A stretch of DNA of 59,958 nucleotides. Source: Candidatus Viridilinea mediisalina. Lineage in GTDB: Bacteria > Chloroflexota > Chloroflexia > Chloroflexales > Chloroflexaceae. The number at the start of each line of letters is the position of its first letter. Position 1 is the first letter of the stretch. The stretch covers positions 1-59,958 of the forward strand of contig NZ_NQWI01000022.1 in the NCBI RefSeq assembly GCF_002532535.1, written 5' to 3'. This document shows positions 1-8,621 of the stretch, in pieces. Both the position numbers and the translations under genes were made by a program. The notes under the pieces were generated by a model, which worked only from the letters and a program-made list of their open reading frames with translations, did no database searches and had not been told where the DNA came from.

Positions 1-95
1 TTTAGTCGGCATCTAACGGCAACCTGCGGTCTCAGCCGACTAAAGTCGGCACTCCGTCGGAGACCAAACTGTAAAGTAATCCTAAAACCTTGTCT
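1..95. repeat. Partial inverted-repeat element (truncated by window edge)
   Basis: Read on the minus strand this stretch carries a TTAGACA-AGGTT end, then TTTACAGTTTGGTCTCC, then the palindromic GGAGTGCCGACTTTAGTCGGC core. The same order of blocks occurs at 53224-53370 on the plus strand, so the two are copies of one element in opposite orientation. The copy here runs off the left edge of the window. Non-coding. Confidence 0.7.
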
Positions 96-129
96 AAGTG
101 AAAATCAGAACACAGCGCATATCAATGAG

Positions 130-185
130 CTTTGGTAGCACTCGCCACTCGTCACTCGCCACTTGCCACTCGTCACTCGTCACAG
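130..185. repeat. Short tandem CACTCGTCA-type repeat
   Basis: Imperfect direct copies of CACTCGTCACTCGCC-like units. A similar run occurs at 15750-15810 at the end of the Phd-type antitoxin gene. The rest of 1-498 shows no convincing gene; short frames here are low-complexity translations. Confidence 0.5.
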
Positions 186-498
186 CACCGGAGCAGCCCA
201 CCGAGGATGGCCACGAGCAAGAGTCGGTCAGCCCCTTGAGCCACCGGCGGCGCAAGCCGACCCTCAGCCCCCACGATGGCCCCCCCGCCGATCACGAAGG
301 CCCAGCTACGATTGGGGGGTGGGAGTAGGGGTGCCAGCGGCGCTTGAATTGATCGCACGTTTCCGCAGCCATAATAGGCTATTGAGAGAACCCAGATAGC
401 TCTCATCCCCTGCCCTATCTTTCACGCCGTGGCAGATTAGGGCAGGGGATGAGATTCTTTGCGTTCCTCTCTTCTATTCTTCTGCGGCAGCGCCCGCC

Positions 499-1941
499 TC
501 ACGCTTCGCCCAGAAGCTGCGCCAGTAAGCCATCGCGCTCGGCACGTAGCGCGGGGGGCGCACCATCCGCGGCGCTCTCAAGCTGCAATTCTAATTCGAC
601 GAGGCGGCGCACCTGAGTAAGCGTATCGTTGCTGAGGGTGCCCCCCTGCCAACCCGGGCGCAGCGCCACAGCGAGGTTGTTGTCGAGGTGGCTGGCGTAG
701 AAGAGTGGTTCTTGCCGCAGCGGTGCGCCCTGATAGTTGATGTGGCGTGCATCGGCGGGTACGCTGGCGCAGAGCGCCGCGAAGAGCTCGAAGACGCCAA
801 CGGTTGGCCCATCCCCTGGCACACCCCCGCGCAGCGCCGCGAGTAGGTGGGCTCCGAAGGTGGTGTGCTGCGGATTCTGCTGCGAGCGCGCCCCCGATTT
901 CTGCGTGGGACGCGAAGAGGAGATGACCACCTGGCCGCTCCCTACCGCCAATGGGCGGTAGAATTCAGCGGGTGGGGCGCTGCCGCTCAGCGGCCCATCT
1001 GTTACCGCAAGGAGGCCGTCGCCCACGCCGCCCGCGTGGCAGCAATTGAGCAACACCACGAGCCGTTTGGCCTGGCTACGCACCTCCGCCACGAGTTGGT
1101 GGAAGAGCGCCGCATCAATGCTCGTCGCGGCAAGGCGATGCACGTCGGCATCAGAGGGGAGCAGGGCGTAGCTCCCATCCACCGCTTCACCGTGGCCCGC
1201 AAAAAAGATCAACGCCGTGCTACCAACCGCACGCTGCGCCAACTCACTCAGCGCATCAAGGATATTGGTGCGTGTCGCTTTGGCATCCACCAGCACGCGC
1301 ACCTGCGCATCGGGATAGGCCGCCACCTGCGGGTCGCGCAACAGATTCCCCAAGGCGCGCGCATCATTAGCGGTGGTGGCAACATTGGGGATGCCAGGAT
1401 CGCGATACTGCCCCACGCCAATGATGAGCGCATGGCCAAAGCTGAAGTGGATGCCATCGGCACTGAGCGTCGGGTCGGCAATGGGCGTGCGCGGAGCGGC
1501 GGGTGGCAGCGACGGCGCAGGGGGCGTAGGCAGCCCCGCGCCAACAATGGTGATCGGGCTATCAAGAATCCGCCCCCGCTGACCGGCACTCGTCGCCAGA
1601 TCGACCGTCCCAGGCGGCGCAATCACCCGATGGCCACTCCCCTGGATCAGCGCATCATCGGCGGCGGTAATGCGCGACCGCACCAGCGGCGTCGCAGCCT
1701 GCAACGTCGTCAGCAGCGCCTGCAACTCCGTGGCCGTGAGCTGCTGCTGTACCACCTGCACCAAGCGCCCCTGCAGATCACCACTCGCGGGATCGCTCGC
1801 AAAAAGCAGCAGCGTCGCCGCCGCCAGCCGGTCGTGGGCGAAGCGCTGCTCAAGAGCCGTCACCATCTGCGCTGCGTGCGCTTGGTTGCGTGCGAGATCA
1901 TCCGCGAGGCGGGCCACAAATTGGTGGGCGAGGGTGGACAT
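499..1941 (-). CDS. Caspase-like (peptidase C14) protein, candidate effector of the DGR-linked system
   Basis: A 480-residue protein with a caspase/metacaspase p20-like domain at about residues 165-420. The catalytic pair is visible: His250 in FFAGHGE and Cys301 in LLNCCHAGG. The first 120 residues are helical, as in effector-associated domains. They are followed by RGRILDSPITIVGAG (122-136), which closely matches RGTIKDAPVNVVGHA-type segments near residues 64-78 of both NACHT-FGE proteins at 4785-7706 and 8622-11675. In bacterial conflict systems of this type, a caspase-family protease is often the effector fired by an NLR-like sensor. That pairing is inferred here from the shared motif and proximity. 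Same strand as the DGR, separated from it by the plus-strand toxin-antitoxin pair. Confidence 0.88.
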   Translation of the reverse strand: MSTLAHQFVARLADDLARNQAHAAQMVTALEQRFAHDRLAAATLLLFASDPASGDLQGRLVQVVQQQLTATELQALLTTLQAATPLVRSRITAADDALIQGSGHRVIAPPGTVDLATSAGQRGRILDSPITIVGAGLPTPPAPSLPPAAPRTPIADPTLSADGIHFSFGHALIIGVGQYRDPGIPNVATTANDARALGNLLRDPQVAAYPDAQVRVLVDAKATRTNILDALSELAQRAVGSTALIFFAGHGEAVDGSYALLPSDADVHRLAATSIDAALFHQLVAEVRSQAKRLVVLLNCCHAGGVGDGLLAVTDGPLSGSAPPAEFYRPLAVGSGQVVISSSRPTQKSGARSQQNPQHTTFGAHLLAALRGGVPGDGPTVGVFELFAALCASVPADARHINYQGAPLRQEPLFYASHLDNNLAVALRPGWQGGTLSNDTLTQVRRLVELELQLESAADGAPPALRAERDGLLAQLLGEA

Positions 1942-2120
1942 GGGAAAATACCTTCACATCGCCATGATCAACTGAGCGCACTATAGCAGGTGTTTGAGCG
2001 GGATTCAAGGGTAGACTGGATAAACTCCCTAGCGCAATGCTCTGGCGAAAGGACGCACTACCATGCTATACTCAACAAAATTATCAGCATGCGTCCATGT
2101 GCGAAAGGTAAGGATGGAAT

Positions 2121-2417
2121 ATGACAACGGCACTCTTCGAGCAAACACTCACATTGGCCCATCAACTGACCTCCCAAGAGCAAGCGCGGCTGATTGAGGC
2201 GCTGGCGAGAACCCTCGCCATGACCGTGCAACCCTCCACGCCCCACGCAGTGGATAGTGCGTTCGTGCCTGCGGCATGGACGCGCTTGTTCGCATTCAGT
2301 GACGAGCTTCGAGCCACCTATCCGGAGGCGCATCCGGCAGCCCGGCTCGAAACTGACCGTTGTGAGCGCACAGCGATCACTCAGGGAGACCAGGGGTTAG
2401 ACGATGTACACCCTTGA
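2121..2417 (+). CDS. Putative antitoxin partner of the PIN-domain toxin
   Basis: A 98-residue protein with a helical N-terminal half (TSQEQARLIEALART resembles small antitoxins of the VapB/DUF type) and a polar C-terminus. AAGGTAAGG lies upstream of the ATG. Its 3' end overlaps the start of the PIN-domain gene by 14 bases, the usual antitoxin-toxin arrangement. I cannot name the antitoxin family from sequence alone; the call rests mainly on the neighbour. Confidence 0.6.
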   Translation: MTTALFEQTLTLAHQLTSQEQARLIEALARTLAMTVQPSTPHAVDSAFVPAAWTRLFAFSDELRATYPEAHPAARLETDRCERTAITQGDQGLDDVHP

Positions 2418-2841
2418 TGCCAATGTCTTCGTGCGTGACGCGGATGCTCGTGATCCTGACCATCGTAGCTGTCGGGCGCTGCTTAAACAATTGGCCATCA
2501 CAAACACGCCGGTGACGATGCCGCTGCTTGTCTTAGCCGAAGTAGCCGGTGCGCTCAGTCGTGAATTTCGTGATCCGCTGCGGGCGAGGATCTTTATCGA
2601 TCTGTTGACCACACTGCCGAATGTCACATTTGTCGCGCTCGATACAGAGTTGGCGCAAGAAGCGGCATATCTGGCAGCCGACCGCGCCCTGCGCGGTGCC
2701 GATGCCATGTATGTAGCAGTGGCACGGCGTTACCGATGTGCGCTGGTCTCACTTGACCGCGAACAGCGCGAGCGCGCCGCACTGCTCGTGCCTACACTGA
2801 CGCCAACTGAGGCGCTGGCTAAACTTAACGCGACGCCTTAG
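2404..2841 (+). CDS. vapC: VapC-like PIN-domain ribonuclease toxin
   Basis: A 145-residue PIN protein. The acidic metal-binding set is in place: Asp5 (LDANVF), Glu46 (LAEVAGAL), Asp100 (RGADAMYVAVA) and Asp118 (VSLDRE). Length and residue order are typical of VapC toxins, which cleave RNA and are neutralised by the co-encoded antitoxin. It overlaps the upstream antitoxin gene, so translation is probably coupled. The pair sits on the opposite strand between the caspase gene and the DGR. Confidence 0.88.
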   Translation: MYTLDANVFVRDADARDPDHRSCRALLKQLAITNTPVTMPLLVLAEVAGALSREFRDPLRARIFIDLLTTLPNVTFVALDTELAQEAAYLAADRALRGADAMYVAVARRYRCALVSLDREQRERAALLVPTLTPTEALAKLNATP

Positions 2842-3090
2842 CGGTAGGGGTGTATAACGGAATGCGTGCGTGTTCAATGACGGTGATGAGCACTGAATTG
2901 AACCTTGTGGAATTTCTGTGATTGTATGGTACACCCCGGCTCCGACGTTTGCGTGGGTTCACACGCGACTTGCCGAAGCCGGGGTTCACGCTTTCGCCGG
3001 TTTCCCGACGAGGCCAGACCCCGCGCTCGCGCTCATTGTGGTCGCGCCGCTAGCCCTTGAGCTAGGCGGATTACTGACTGACCCTTGCGG

Positions 3091-3171
3091 GCGCGATGGA
3101 CTGAACGACCCGAAATCCCCTGTTGTTGTTCCTGTTGTTCGGGTTGTTCCTGTTGCGGGCGCCGCAGCTTA
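3091..3171 (-). other. DGR template repeat (TR)
   Basis: On the minus strand this 81-base segment is nearly identical to the 3' ends of the two NACHT-FGE genes (VR1 4796-4876, VR2 8633-8713). In the target frame it reads R-N-R-N-N-P-N-N-R-N-N-N-R-G followed by FRVVQS, the AAC-rich, Asn-rich pattern typical of DGR templates. Of 21 adenines (minus strand) between 3121 and 3170, 14 differ in VR1 and 14 in VR2. No C, G or T differs. The segment 3091-3120 is the unmutated initiation-of-homology part, with one mismatch (3097) that both VRs share and that could mark IMH* versus IMH. It lies 66 bases downstream of avd. The template RNA probably extends beyond both ends; no other gene is visible between 2842 and 3237. 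Confidence 0.95.
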
Positions 3172-3237
3172 CCGGTTCCTCCATGCAACCGGCCCGCTTC
3201 GGCGGTCACGGGGCGGCCCACAGCCCTTGAGGGCTGT

Positions 3238-3594
3238 CTACGATGGCGTGACGCCGCCTTTGCTGCGCCACGCGCCCAGTAGTCGCCCAACGTGACCAAG
3301 TAGTTCAGAGACGTGGGCGTATTGCTTGGGAGCAATGAGTTGTAGATCATAGCCGAGCCGTAGGTAGAGCCGTACTTTCTGCAGTTCGACATCGGCCTGC
3401 TCAAGACGTTTCGCTGTCTCGCCGGTAAGGGTCGCCTCAAGAATACGCTCCTGAAAGCGCATGGCTGCTCGTATAAGCTCTTGGGTGAGTGTAAAGCGGT
3501 ATTTGCGTGGCCAGCCACTGGTGTGGGGCAGGAGCCACTGGAGAAGATCATAGGTGCGAACGAAGATCGGTGATTGGCGAGCAGGAGCGCTCAT
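3238..3594 (-). CDS. avd: DGR accessory protein Avd (four-helix bundle)
   Basis: A 118-residue, mostly helical basic protein. ELIRAAMRFQERILEATLT and ADVELQKVRLYLRLGYDLQLI have the pattern of Avd/S23-like four-helix bundles, which form pentamers that bind the DGR reverse transcriptase and template RNA. The start codon overlaps the RT stop as ATGA (3591-3594), so translation is coupled. The order RT-avd-TR differs from the better-known avd-TR-RT order of the Bordetella phage element. Family call from pattern and context. Confidence 0.88.
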   Translation of the reverse strand: MSAPARQSPIFVRTYDLLQWLLPHTSGWPRKYRFTLTQELIRAAMRFQERILEATLTGETAKRLEQADVELQKVRLYLRLGYDLQLIAPKQYAHVSELLGHVGRLLGAWRSKGGVTPS

Positions 3595-4667
3595 CTGCTA
3601 CCTCGCTTGGGAAGAGGCTCGCGGAAAAGGGATCGGCGCAATGCCAGGGTGTTGCCCTGGCGAGCATGGCCGAGCCACCCCTGGAGCCGTTGATCAATGT
3701 CGGCCCGCGTACAACGCCCTGCGGCGTAACAGGCGCACAACTGTCGAAAGCGACGCGCAAAGGCGAGTAGATTGCGACGCTTGAGCCGTCGTCGGAAGGG
3801 AAAGACATGCCAACCCAGAAATGGCAGTCCTGTCGCTACGGGAACCACTTGCGCTCGCCCTTCGTGGAACACGAGGCGCAGATTGGCGGCAAAAGCGATT
3901 GCTTGCGCACGCCAGCGGTGCAATGTTGGCTTGTCGTTGGCAAAGAGCAGAAGGTCGTCGCAGTAGCGCACATACGCCCGGCAACCTAGCGTCTGTTTGA
4001 TGAAGAGATCCAGTGGGTGCAGCGTCACATTCGCCCAGAACTGGCTTGTCTGGTTGCCGATCGGCAGACCACGCGGACGGGCAAGTGCGAAGAGGTCGTC
4101 ACCAGGAAACAAGACTGGGGTGTACGCCTCGCGTAGCTCGTTGGCACCACCAATGAGAATTTGGTCAATGAGGTTTAGGATGCGCTGATCACCAATATGT
4201 CGCGCTAGGAGATCGCGTAAGATGGCGTGATCAATTGAGGGAAAGAACTCGCGTACATCAAGCTGCAAGGCGTAGCGATGGCCACGAGCAAAATGTTGGG
4301 CGCGCGTCAGGGCGGCATGGGTGCCGCGTGCGGGCCGCGAAGCATAACTGTCGTAGATGAAGCGGGCCTCCCAGATTGGCTCGATCAATGCGCACAGCGC
4401 ATGGTGAACCACGCGGTCGCGGAAGGGGGCTGCACTGATGATCCGGCGTTTGCCATTCTCGACGGCATAGAAACGTCGGTACGCCCCAGGGCGGTAGGTC
4501 TCATCACGCAACTCTTCGCTGAGGCAGAGTAACTCATCTTCAAAACGAAACTCGAAAGCGGCCACGTCCGGACGTCGTCGCTTACCGCGTCGCGCCCGGC
4601 GGTACGCCTCAAACAGATGCGTGAAATCATGAATCTGATCATAGAGATGGCGAAAGGTTTTAGGCAT
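3591..4667 (-). CDS. DGR reverse transcriptase
   Basis: A 358-residue RT, usual DGR length. Seen in order: LDVREFFPSID with catalytic Asp137 (domain 3), LPIGNQTSQ at 202-209 (domain 4), YCDD at 235-238 (catalytic Asp pair), then LGWHVFPFRRR. The GNxTSQ form of domain 4, in place of the QGxxxSP of group II intron and retroviral enzymes, is the accepted hallmark of DGR RTs and is linked to adenine infidelity. The C-terminus resembles the thumb of this family. It copies the TR RNA, misincorporating opposite adenines, to rewrite VR1 and VR2. It forms an operon with avd and the TR. Confidence 0.96.
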   Translation of the reverse strand: MPKTFRHLYDQIHDFTHLFEAYRRARRGKRRRPDVAAFEFRFEDELLCLSEELRDETYRPGAYRRFYAVENGKRRIISAAPFRDRVVHHALCALIEPIWEARFIYDSYASRPARGTHAALTRAQHFARGHRYALQLDVREFFPSIDHAILRDLLARHIGDQRILNLIDQILIGGANELREAYTPVLFPGDDLFALARPRGLPIGNQTSQFWANVTLHPLDLFIKQTLGCRAYVRYCDDLLLFANDKPTLHRWRAQAIAFAANLRLVFHEGRAQVVPVATGLPFLGWHVFPFRRRLKRRNLLAFARRFRQLCACYAAGRCTRADIDQRLQGWLGHARQGNTLALRRSLFREPLPKRGSR

Positions 4668-4708
4668 AGGGGTTTATTTTTTACAGCGCGATCCCGCGCT
4701 TCGCGCGG

Positions 4709-4727
4709 CTGGGGGCTGCGCCCCCAG
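4709..4727. repeat. GC hairpin between VR1 gene and RT
   Basis: CTGGGGGC / GCCCCCAG stem of 8 bp with a 3-base loop, about 70 bases downstream of the VR1 gene stop on the minus strand. There is no T-run after it, so it is not a clear terminator. Some DGRs carry a hairpin just after the VR that helps retrohoming; this one is farther away than the phage example. Confidence 0.4.
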
Positions 4728-4784
4728 ACCCCCAAGGATTCAGGAACAGAGCAGCCAGCAGCCAGCATTCAGCATCCAGAAGCC

Positions 4785-7706
4785 TTATTCAATGAGCGCG
4801 AGGGACTGAACGACCCGAAATCCCCCGTCGTCGTACCAGAGGTCCGGGTCGAACCAGTCGCGGGCGCCGCAGCATAGCTCATCTGTGCTATCCCCGAAAT
4901 AGGTGTAACTGAGCGTTACTCGTTGCGAAGGTGTAAAGTCTTTCTCGCCCTTCCCCCACTGCTCCCACGGGCTGGCTGTCCATTCAAATATGTTGCCCAC
5001 CATGTCTTGGGCTTGGCTCGCCGCTGCACCCAAGGGGAAGCAGCCGATTGGTGCGGGGGCGTTGAGTTGGGTCGCTTGATAGTTGGCCCGCTCGCCGTCA
5101 GGCGGTGTGTCGCCCCACGGGTAGCGCCGCTGGTCAGTATGGCGGGCGGCGCGCTCCCATTCGTACCAGGTAGGCAGGCGGATGATCTGATCGGCTGCGA
5201 GCCAGCCCTGCTCATGGCCAACCAGCGTCAGCCAGCGGCAGTAGGCGGCGGCTTCGTACCAACTTACGCCCACCACTGGTTGCATGGGGTTATTATAACG
5301 CACGACCGACCAGAAGCGGGGGTGGCGGATCTGTTTTGGTTCATCAGATCCGTAGCGCGGCCCTCCCGGCAAGAGATACGTGCGCCCCTCTGCTGTCCAC
5401 CAAGGTTGATCCGGATCGTAGCCGTCAGGCCCGTTGGCGGCGAGGAAGCGGGCGTAGTCGGCGTTGGTGATCGGGTAGCGGGCGATGTGGTAGGGAGCGT
5501 GGATGGTGGCAGGTTCCAGCTTTTTGTCTTGCTTACGATCATCCCCCGACCAGAATGGCCCTGATGCAATCGGACACCAGTAGTACGCCTCTAGCGCCTT
5601 GCGCCAGTTGGTTGCGTTGGTGAGCGGAGTGCCAACGACGGCGAGCGGCAGGCGCGGGTCGGGGTTGGGGGGTGCGCTGCCGCTAGCCAGATCCTTCAGG
5701 TCGCCGTAGCAGAGCCGCCCCAGGGCTAACCCGGCGCGGTGGCGCATGGCCGCTGGCACGGCGGGGGCGCACCCTTGGCTCTGGAGCGCACGCAGGGTGC
5801 GGATGGTCTGCGGCCAGAGGCCGTTGGCGGCAACGAGCGTCGCATCGTAGGATTGCGCCCGCTCTTTGCCCACGAGGGTCAACACCTCACCGGCGAGGGT
5901 CTGCTCTAGCGGGCTGCCGCTGGCGAGCAACTTCGCGGCCAGTTGCAGCGGTTTCTCGCGCTCTTGTTCGCCCAATACCTGGTAGCCGACCATGAGTAGC
6001 AGCGCTTCATGCCAATGGATCTGGCGGGCATGGGTGCAGCAGAGCGGCAGCACGTCGCGCTGGCCCTTCAGGTGGTAGCCCGCGAGGAACTCTTGGAAGG
6101 TGCGGTGGGCGAAGGTGTAGGTGGTTGGCCCCCGTTTGAGCAGCAGCCCGTTGCCACGCTCCAGCGCCTGCAGGACGATGCCGGCCAGTTCGGAGCGACG
6201 CCGCTCGTCGTAGGTGGCAAAGGTCGCGCTCAGCACCTCGAGCACCATGCCTTCGCTCAGATCGGCGGCGTCGCCCTTGGCACCGTCGCGCTCGGCGCGG
6301 GTGTGGGCCGTGTAGCCCAAACGGGCCATCAGGGTCAGCAGGTCGCCGTCACGGAAGCGGCTCAGGCCCAAGCGGCTGATCAGGTCGGACTCATCGCGCG
6401 CTTGGCGCCAGCGCAGCAGCAGCAACTCGATACATTCAAAGTAGAGCCGGGCGCGGGCGTCGGGCAGCGTGCCCCGGAAGGCATGCACCTGGGCCATCAA
6501 GGTGAGCAGCAGGGGCGTTTGGGCCAGCGCACGCAACTCGTCGCGGCTCTGCACGGCCCCCTGCATCTCGCGGGTGGCGGCGGTCGCATCGCTCATGCTC
6601 CGCCGTCCGCTGGCGGCCAACTCCGCATACCAGGCGGCGATGAACTGAGCAATCTGCTCAGGGCGCAGATCGGCGAGGGTGAAGGGTGCAAAACCCGGCA
6701 CCTGGCGCAATGTCTCCTCCTGGTAGTCAAGCACCCGGCAGGTGACCAGAATCGGGCCGGGGAAGGTCTTGGCCGCATCGTTGATCGCCTCAACCACGCG
6801 GGGCAGCACCGTCTCGCCCACCACCTCATCAAGGCCGTCGAGCAGCAGCAGGGCACGCCCCTCGCGCAGCGCAGCAAGCAGCACCTCGGCGGCGTGGGGG
6901 CAGCCCTGCTCGTTGGTGCGCGTGGCGATCAGATCGATAATCTGCGCCACCGTCCCTCGTGGCAACGCGCCCAAGCCGGGCAGCGCCGCGAGATCGCGCA
7001 GGATCACCGGCACCGGCAGCAGGATGCCGTGGGGCCAATCGGGCAGCATGCCCAGCCAGTCGTGTACCGCGCCAAAGCGGGCGGGCTGCGCTTCCGCCAA
7101 GGCCGCCCCAGCGAGGCAGTAGGTCAGATAGCTGACCAACGTACTCTTGCCGCTGCCGGGTACGCCCAAGAGCATCATGCGTCTTGCGGGGGCACGGGCC
7201 AGTGCCGCAACCGCACTGAGCGGGCGCGCTTCAGCATCCCGACCAGCGGTGCGGGCCGCTTCCGCCTGCGCTGGCTCGGCCACACTTGCCGTCGTATCAA
7301 GCGCAATATAGACCCGCGCCAACTCCATGGCCCGTTTATGGCCTGCATCCAACTTGTCAATCTTATCGAGAGGAAGAGCGTTGCAATGGTGGTGGATCTG
7401 CAGCAAATAGGCCAGCAGGTCGCTGACACGGCGGGCGGCAGCGGGATCAGGGGCGGCAAGGGTGACATGCTCGGCGTGACCAACCACGTTCACCGGCGCA
7501 TCCTTGATCGTACCCCGCTCAGTCGTGATAGTGACCGCAATCCCGTCGGGGCGTGGCGGCGTGGGCGGGTGATCGAGCAATGCGTTTACCCGTTCAGCGC
7601 CAAACTGCTCACGCAGCCGCGTCAGCCCTTGGAGATAGAGCGCCTCGCCAAGGGTGGCACGGAGGCTCTGTAGGCTTTGCACCTGGGTAGCGAGATCGTT
7701 AGCCAT
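4785..7706 (-). CDS. NACHT NTPase-FGE (C-type-lectin fold) protein, DGR target 1
   Basis: 973 residues. N-terminal helical segment, then RGTIKDAPVNVVGHA (64-78), a motif shared with the nearby caspase. NACHT NTPase: Walker A GVPGSGKST (181-189), Walker B LLLLDGLDEV (286-295). A helical middle (about 300-690) follows. The C-terminal FGE-sulfatase/SUMF1-type domain (about 700-973) includes IARYPITNADYARFL, VVGVSWYEAAAYCRWL and PWGDTPPDGERANY, ending in GFRVVQSLALIE. This fold is the known scaffold of DGR-diversified proteins. The 12 hypervariable positions are about 950-961. Likely role: STAND/NLR-like intracellular sensor whose ligand-binding end is diversified and which triggers an effector. 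GAGGTG precedes the ATG. Confidence 0.93.
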   Translation of the reverse strand: MANDLATQVQSLQSLRATLGEALYLQGLTRLREQFGAERVNALLDHPPTPPRPDGIAVTITTERGTIKDAPVNVVGHAEHVTLAAPDPAAARRVSDLLAYLLQIHHHCNALPLDKIDKLDAGHKRAMELARVYIALDTTASVAEPAQAEAARTAGRDAEARPLSAVAALARAPARRMMLLGVPGSGKSTLVSYLTYCLAGAALAEAQPARFGAVHDWLGMLPDWPHGILLPVPVILRDLAALPGLGALPRGTVAQIIDLIATRTNEQGCPHAAEVLLAALREGRALLLLDGLDEVVGETVLPRVVEAINDAAKTFPGPILVTCRVLDYQEETLRQVPGFAPFTLADLRPEQIAQFIAAWYAELAASGRRSMSDATAATREMQGAVQSRDELRALAQTPLLLTLMAQVHAFRGTLPDARARLYFECIELLLLRWRQARDESDLISRLGLSRFRDGDLLTLMARLGYTAHTRAERDGAKGDAADLSEGMVLEVLSATFATYDERRRSELAGIVLQALERGNGLLLKRGPTTYTFAHRTFQEFLAGYHLKGQRDVLPLCCTHARQIHWHEALLLMVGYQVLGEQEREKPLQLAAKLLASGSPLEQTLAGEVLTLVGKERAQSYDATLVAANGLWPQTIRTLRALQSQGCAPAVPAAMRHRAGLALGRLCYGDLKDLASGSAPPNPDPRLPLAVVGTPLTNATNWRKALEAYYWCPIASGPFWSGDDRKQDKKLEPATIHAPYHIARYPITNADYARFLAANGPDGYDPDQPWWTAEGRTYLLPGGPRYGSDEPKQIRHPRFWSVVRYNNPMQPVVGVSWYEAAAYCRWLTLVGHEQGWLAADQIIRLPTWYEWERAARHTDQRRYPWGDTPPDGERANYQATQLNAPAPIGCFPLGAAASQAQDMVGNIFEWTASPWEQWGKGEKDFTPSQRVTLSYTYFGDSTDELCCGARDWFDPDLWYDDGGFRVVQSLALIE
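4796..4876 (-). other. DGR variable repeat VR1
   Basis: The 3' end of the NACHT-FGE gene at 4785-7706, aligned without gaps to the TR at 3091-3171 (offset 1705). Within the variable part 14 substitutions are seen, all at template adenines. The encoded peptide is R-D-W-F-D-P-D-L-W-Y-D-D-G-G where the TR has R-N-R-N-N-P-N-N-R-N-N-N-R-G. Downstream of the stop, VR1 and VR2 still share about 20 bases (GGCTTCTGGATGC). Confidence 0.95.
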
Positions 7707-7829
7707 AGCACCTCACAGAATCTTCTGTAACGAAATTCTTGGACAGACCATACATGGCCCCTCTCCCACAACGTTTAAGGGTGGATAGAACATTTGCGTT
7801 GGTAACAACCGATAGGGCTTTGGGATGCC

Positions 7830-7975
7830 CAGGATGGCCCTCACCCCCTACCCCTCTCCCACGTTGTGGGAGAGGGGCGAAGGCAACGCGGTTTTTTTGC
7901 ATTCCTTTGCGCTTTTTTGCGGCAATGAACATATTTTCTGTCCGCCCTTAAATCCCACGTTGTGGGAGAGGGGGG
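7830..7975. repeat. Two copies of a CTCTCCCACGTTGTGGGAGAGG palindromic repeat
   Basis: CCCTCACCCCCTACCCCTCTCCCAC-type block with a palindromic end occurs around 7840-7880 and its palindromic part again at 7948-7972. Further copies lie at 8562-8600 and 13268-13322. These are intergenic, hairpin-forming interspersed repeats. They occupy 7707-8012, which shows no gene. Confidence 0.8.
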
Positions 7976-8012
7976 GAGGTATCGGGATTCTTGGGGAGCG
8001 ACGGAATGGCCC

Positions 8013-8393
8013 TCATTCCCCTGTAGCAAGAGTAGCGCGGATTGTATGGAGTACCATTGGCATCTCATGGCAGACCTGTTCGTTGCTGAAGCGGAGTAGA
8101 CGATACCCCGCCGCTTGAAGCAGCAGAGAACGCTCTACGTCATAGGCAGCCTGTTCCGCTTGAGTGTGAATTGATCCATCAACTTCGATCACTAATCGCT
8201 GTTCAGCACAATAAAAATCAACGATGAAACGATCAACCGGATGCTGACGGCGAAACTTCCAACCATCCAAACGGCGTCCACGAAGCTGTTCCCACAACAG
8301 CGCCTCGCTCTCCGTCTGGTCATGGCGCAACTGGCGTGCGCGCATCTGTTTTGGTGCCGATGTGCGCCATTGGCGGCGTGGTATCTTTGACAT
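8013..8393 (-). CDS. DUF559 (Vsr-like) endonuclease-domain protein
   Basis: 126 residues. ARQLRHDQTESEALLWEQLR followed by RFIVDFYCAEQRLVIEVDGS, with the D...ExD pattern of the PD-(D/E)xK-like DUF559 family (Vsr-fold), and a C-terminal GYRLLRFSNEQV. Function in the family is uncertain. Such genes are frequent in repeat-rich intergenic regions and next to defence genes. It lies between the two DGR target genes on the same strand, enclosed by palindromic repeats, so it may be an insertion rather than a system component. Confidence 0.82.
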   Translation of the reverse strand: MSKIPRRQWRTSAPKQMRARQLRHDQTESEALLWEQLRGRRLDGWKFRRQHPVDRFIVDFYCAEQRLVIEVDGSIHTQAEQAAYDVERSLLLQAAGYRLLRFSNEQVCHEMPMVLHTIRATLATGE

Positions 8394-8423
8394 ACGCTTG
8401 TAGGGTATGAAGCCTTTAAGAAG

Positions 8424-8515
8424 CTGTCTGAAAAGCTAGTGGGCACGCGTTGGAGTGCCGGCTTTAGCCGGCTGAAGCCGGCACTCCAACGCCAGTTCAT
8501 AGACTTTTCAGACAG
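8424..8515. mobile_element. Small inverted-repeat (MITE-like) element
   Basis: Perfect 12-bp terminal inverted repeats CTGTCTGAAAAG (8424-8435) and CTTTTCAGACAG (8504-8515) enclose an inner palindrome, GTTGGAGTGCCGGC / GCCGGCACTCCAAC. A related, larger copy with degenerate ends lies at 56956-57165. No coding capacity; probably mobilised in trans or by palindrome-dependent spread. Confidence 0.7.
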
Positions 8516-8561
8516 ACTCTAAGAATCTCTTCGCAATACCAAGAATCTCGATCTCTTCGCC

Positions 8562-8600
8562 CCTCTCCCACAACGTGGGAGAGGGGTAGGGGGTGAGGGC
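8562..8600. repeat. CTCTCCCACAACGTGGGAGAGG interspersed palindrome
   Basis: Another copy, reversed, of the repeat at 7840-7880. It lies just downstream (minus strand) of the second DGR target gene and could form a hairpin in its 3' untranslated region. Confidence 0.75.
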
Positions 8601-8621
8601 CACCCGTCGCATCCAGAAGCC

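Noticed and set aside
499-600. A third VR at the end of the caspase gene
   Set aside because: No match to the TR conserved block (GAACGACCCGAAATCCCC occurs only at the TR, VR1 and VR2), and the protein has no FGE domain.
847-1986. Long plus-strand frame of 379 codons opposite the caspase gene
   Set aside because: Arg/His-rich antisense translation of a G+C-rich gene with clear catalytic motifs on the other strand; no domain of its own.
3033-3551. Minus-strand frame covering the TR and avd in another phase
   Set aside because: It reads the TR out of the target frame, and avd in the other phase has the family pattern and the ATGA overlap.
6009-7673. 554-codon plus-strand frame opposite the first NACHT-FGE gene
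   Set aside because: Gly/Gln/His-rich antisense shadow; the minus strand carries Walker motifs and the VR.
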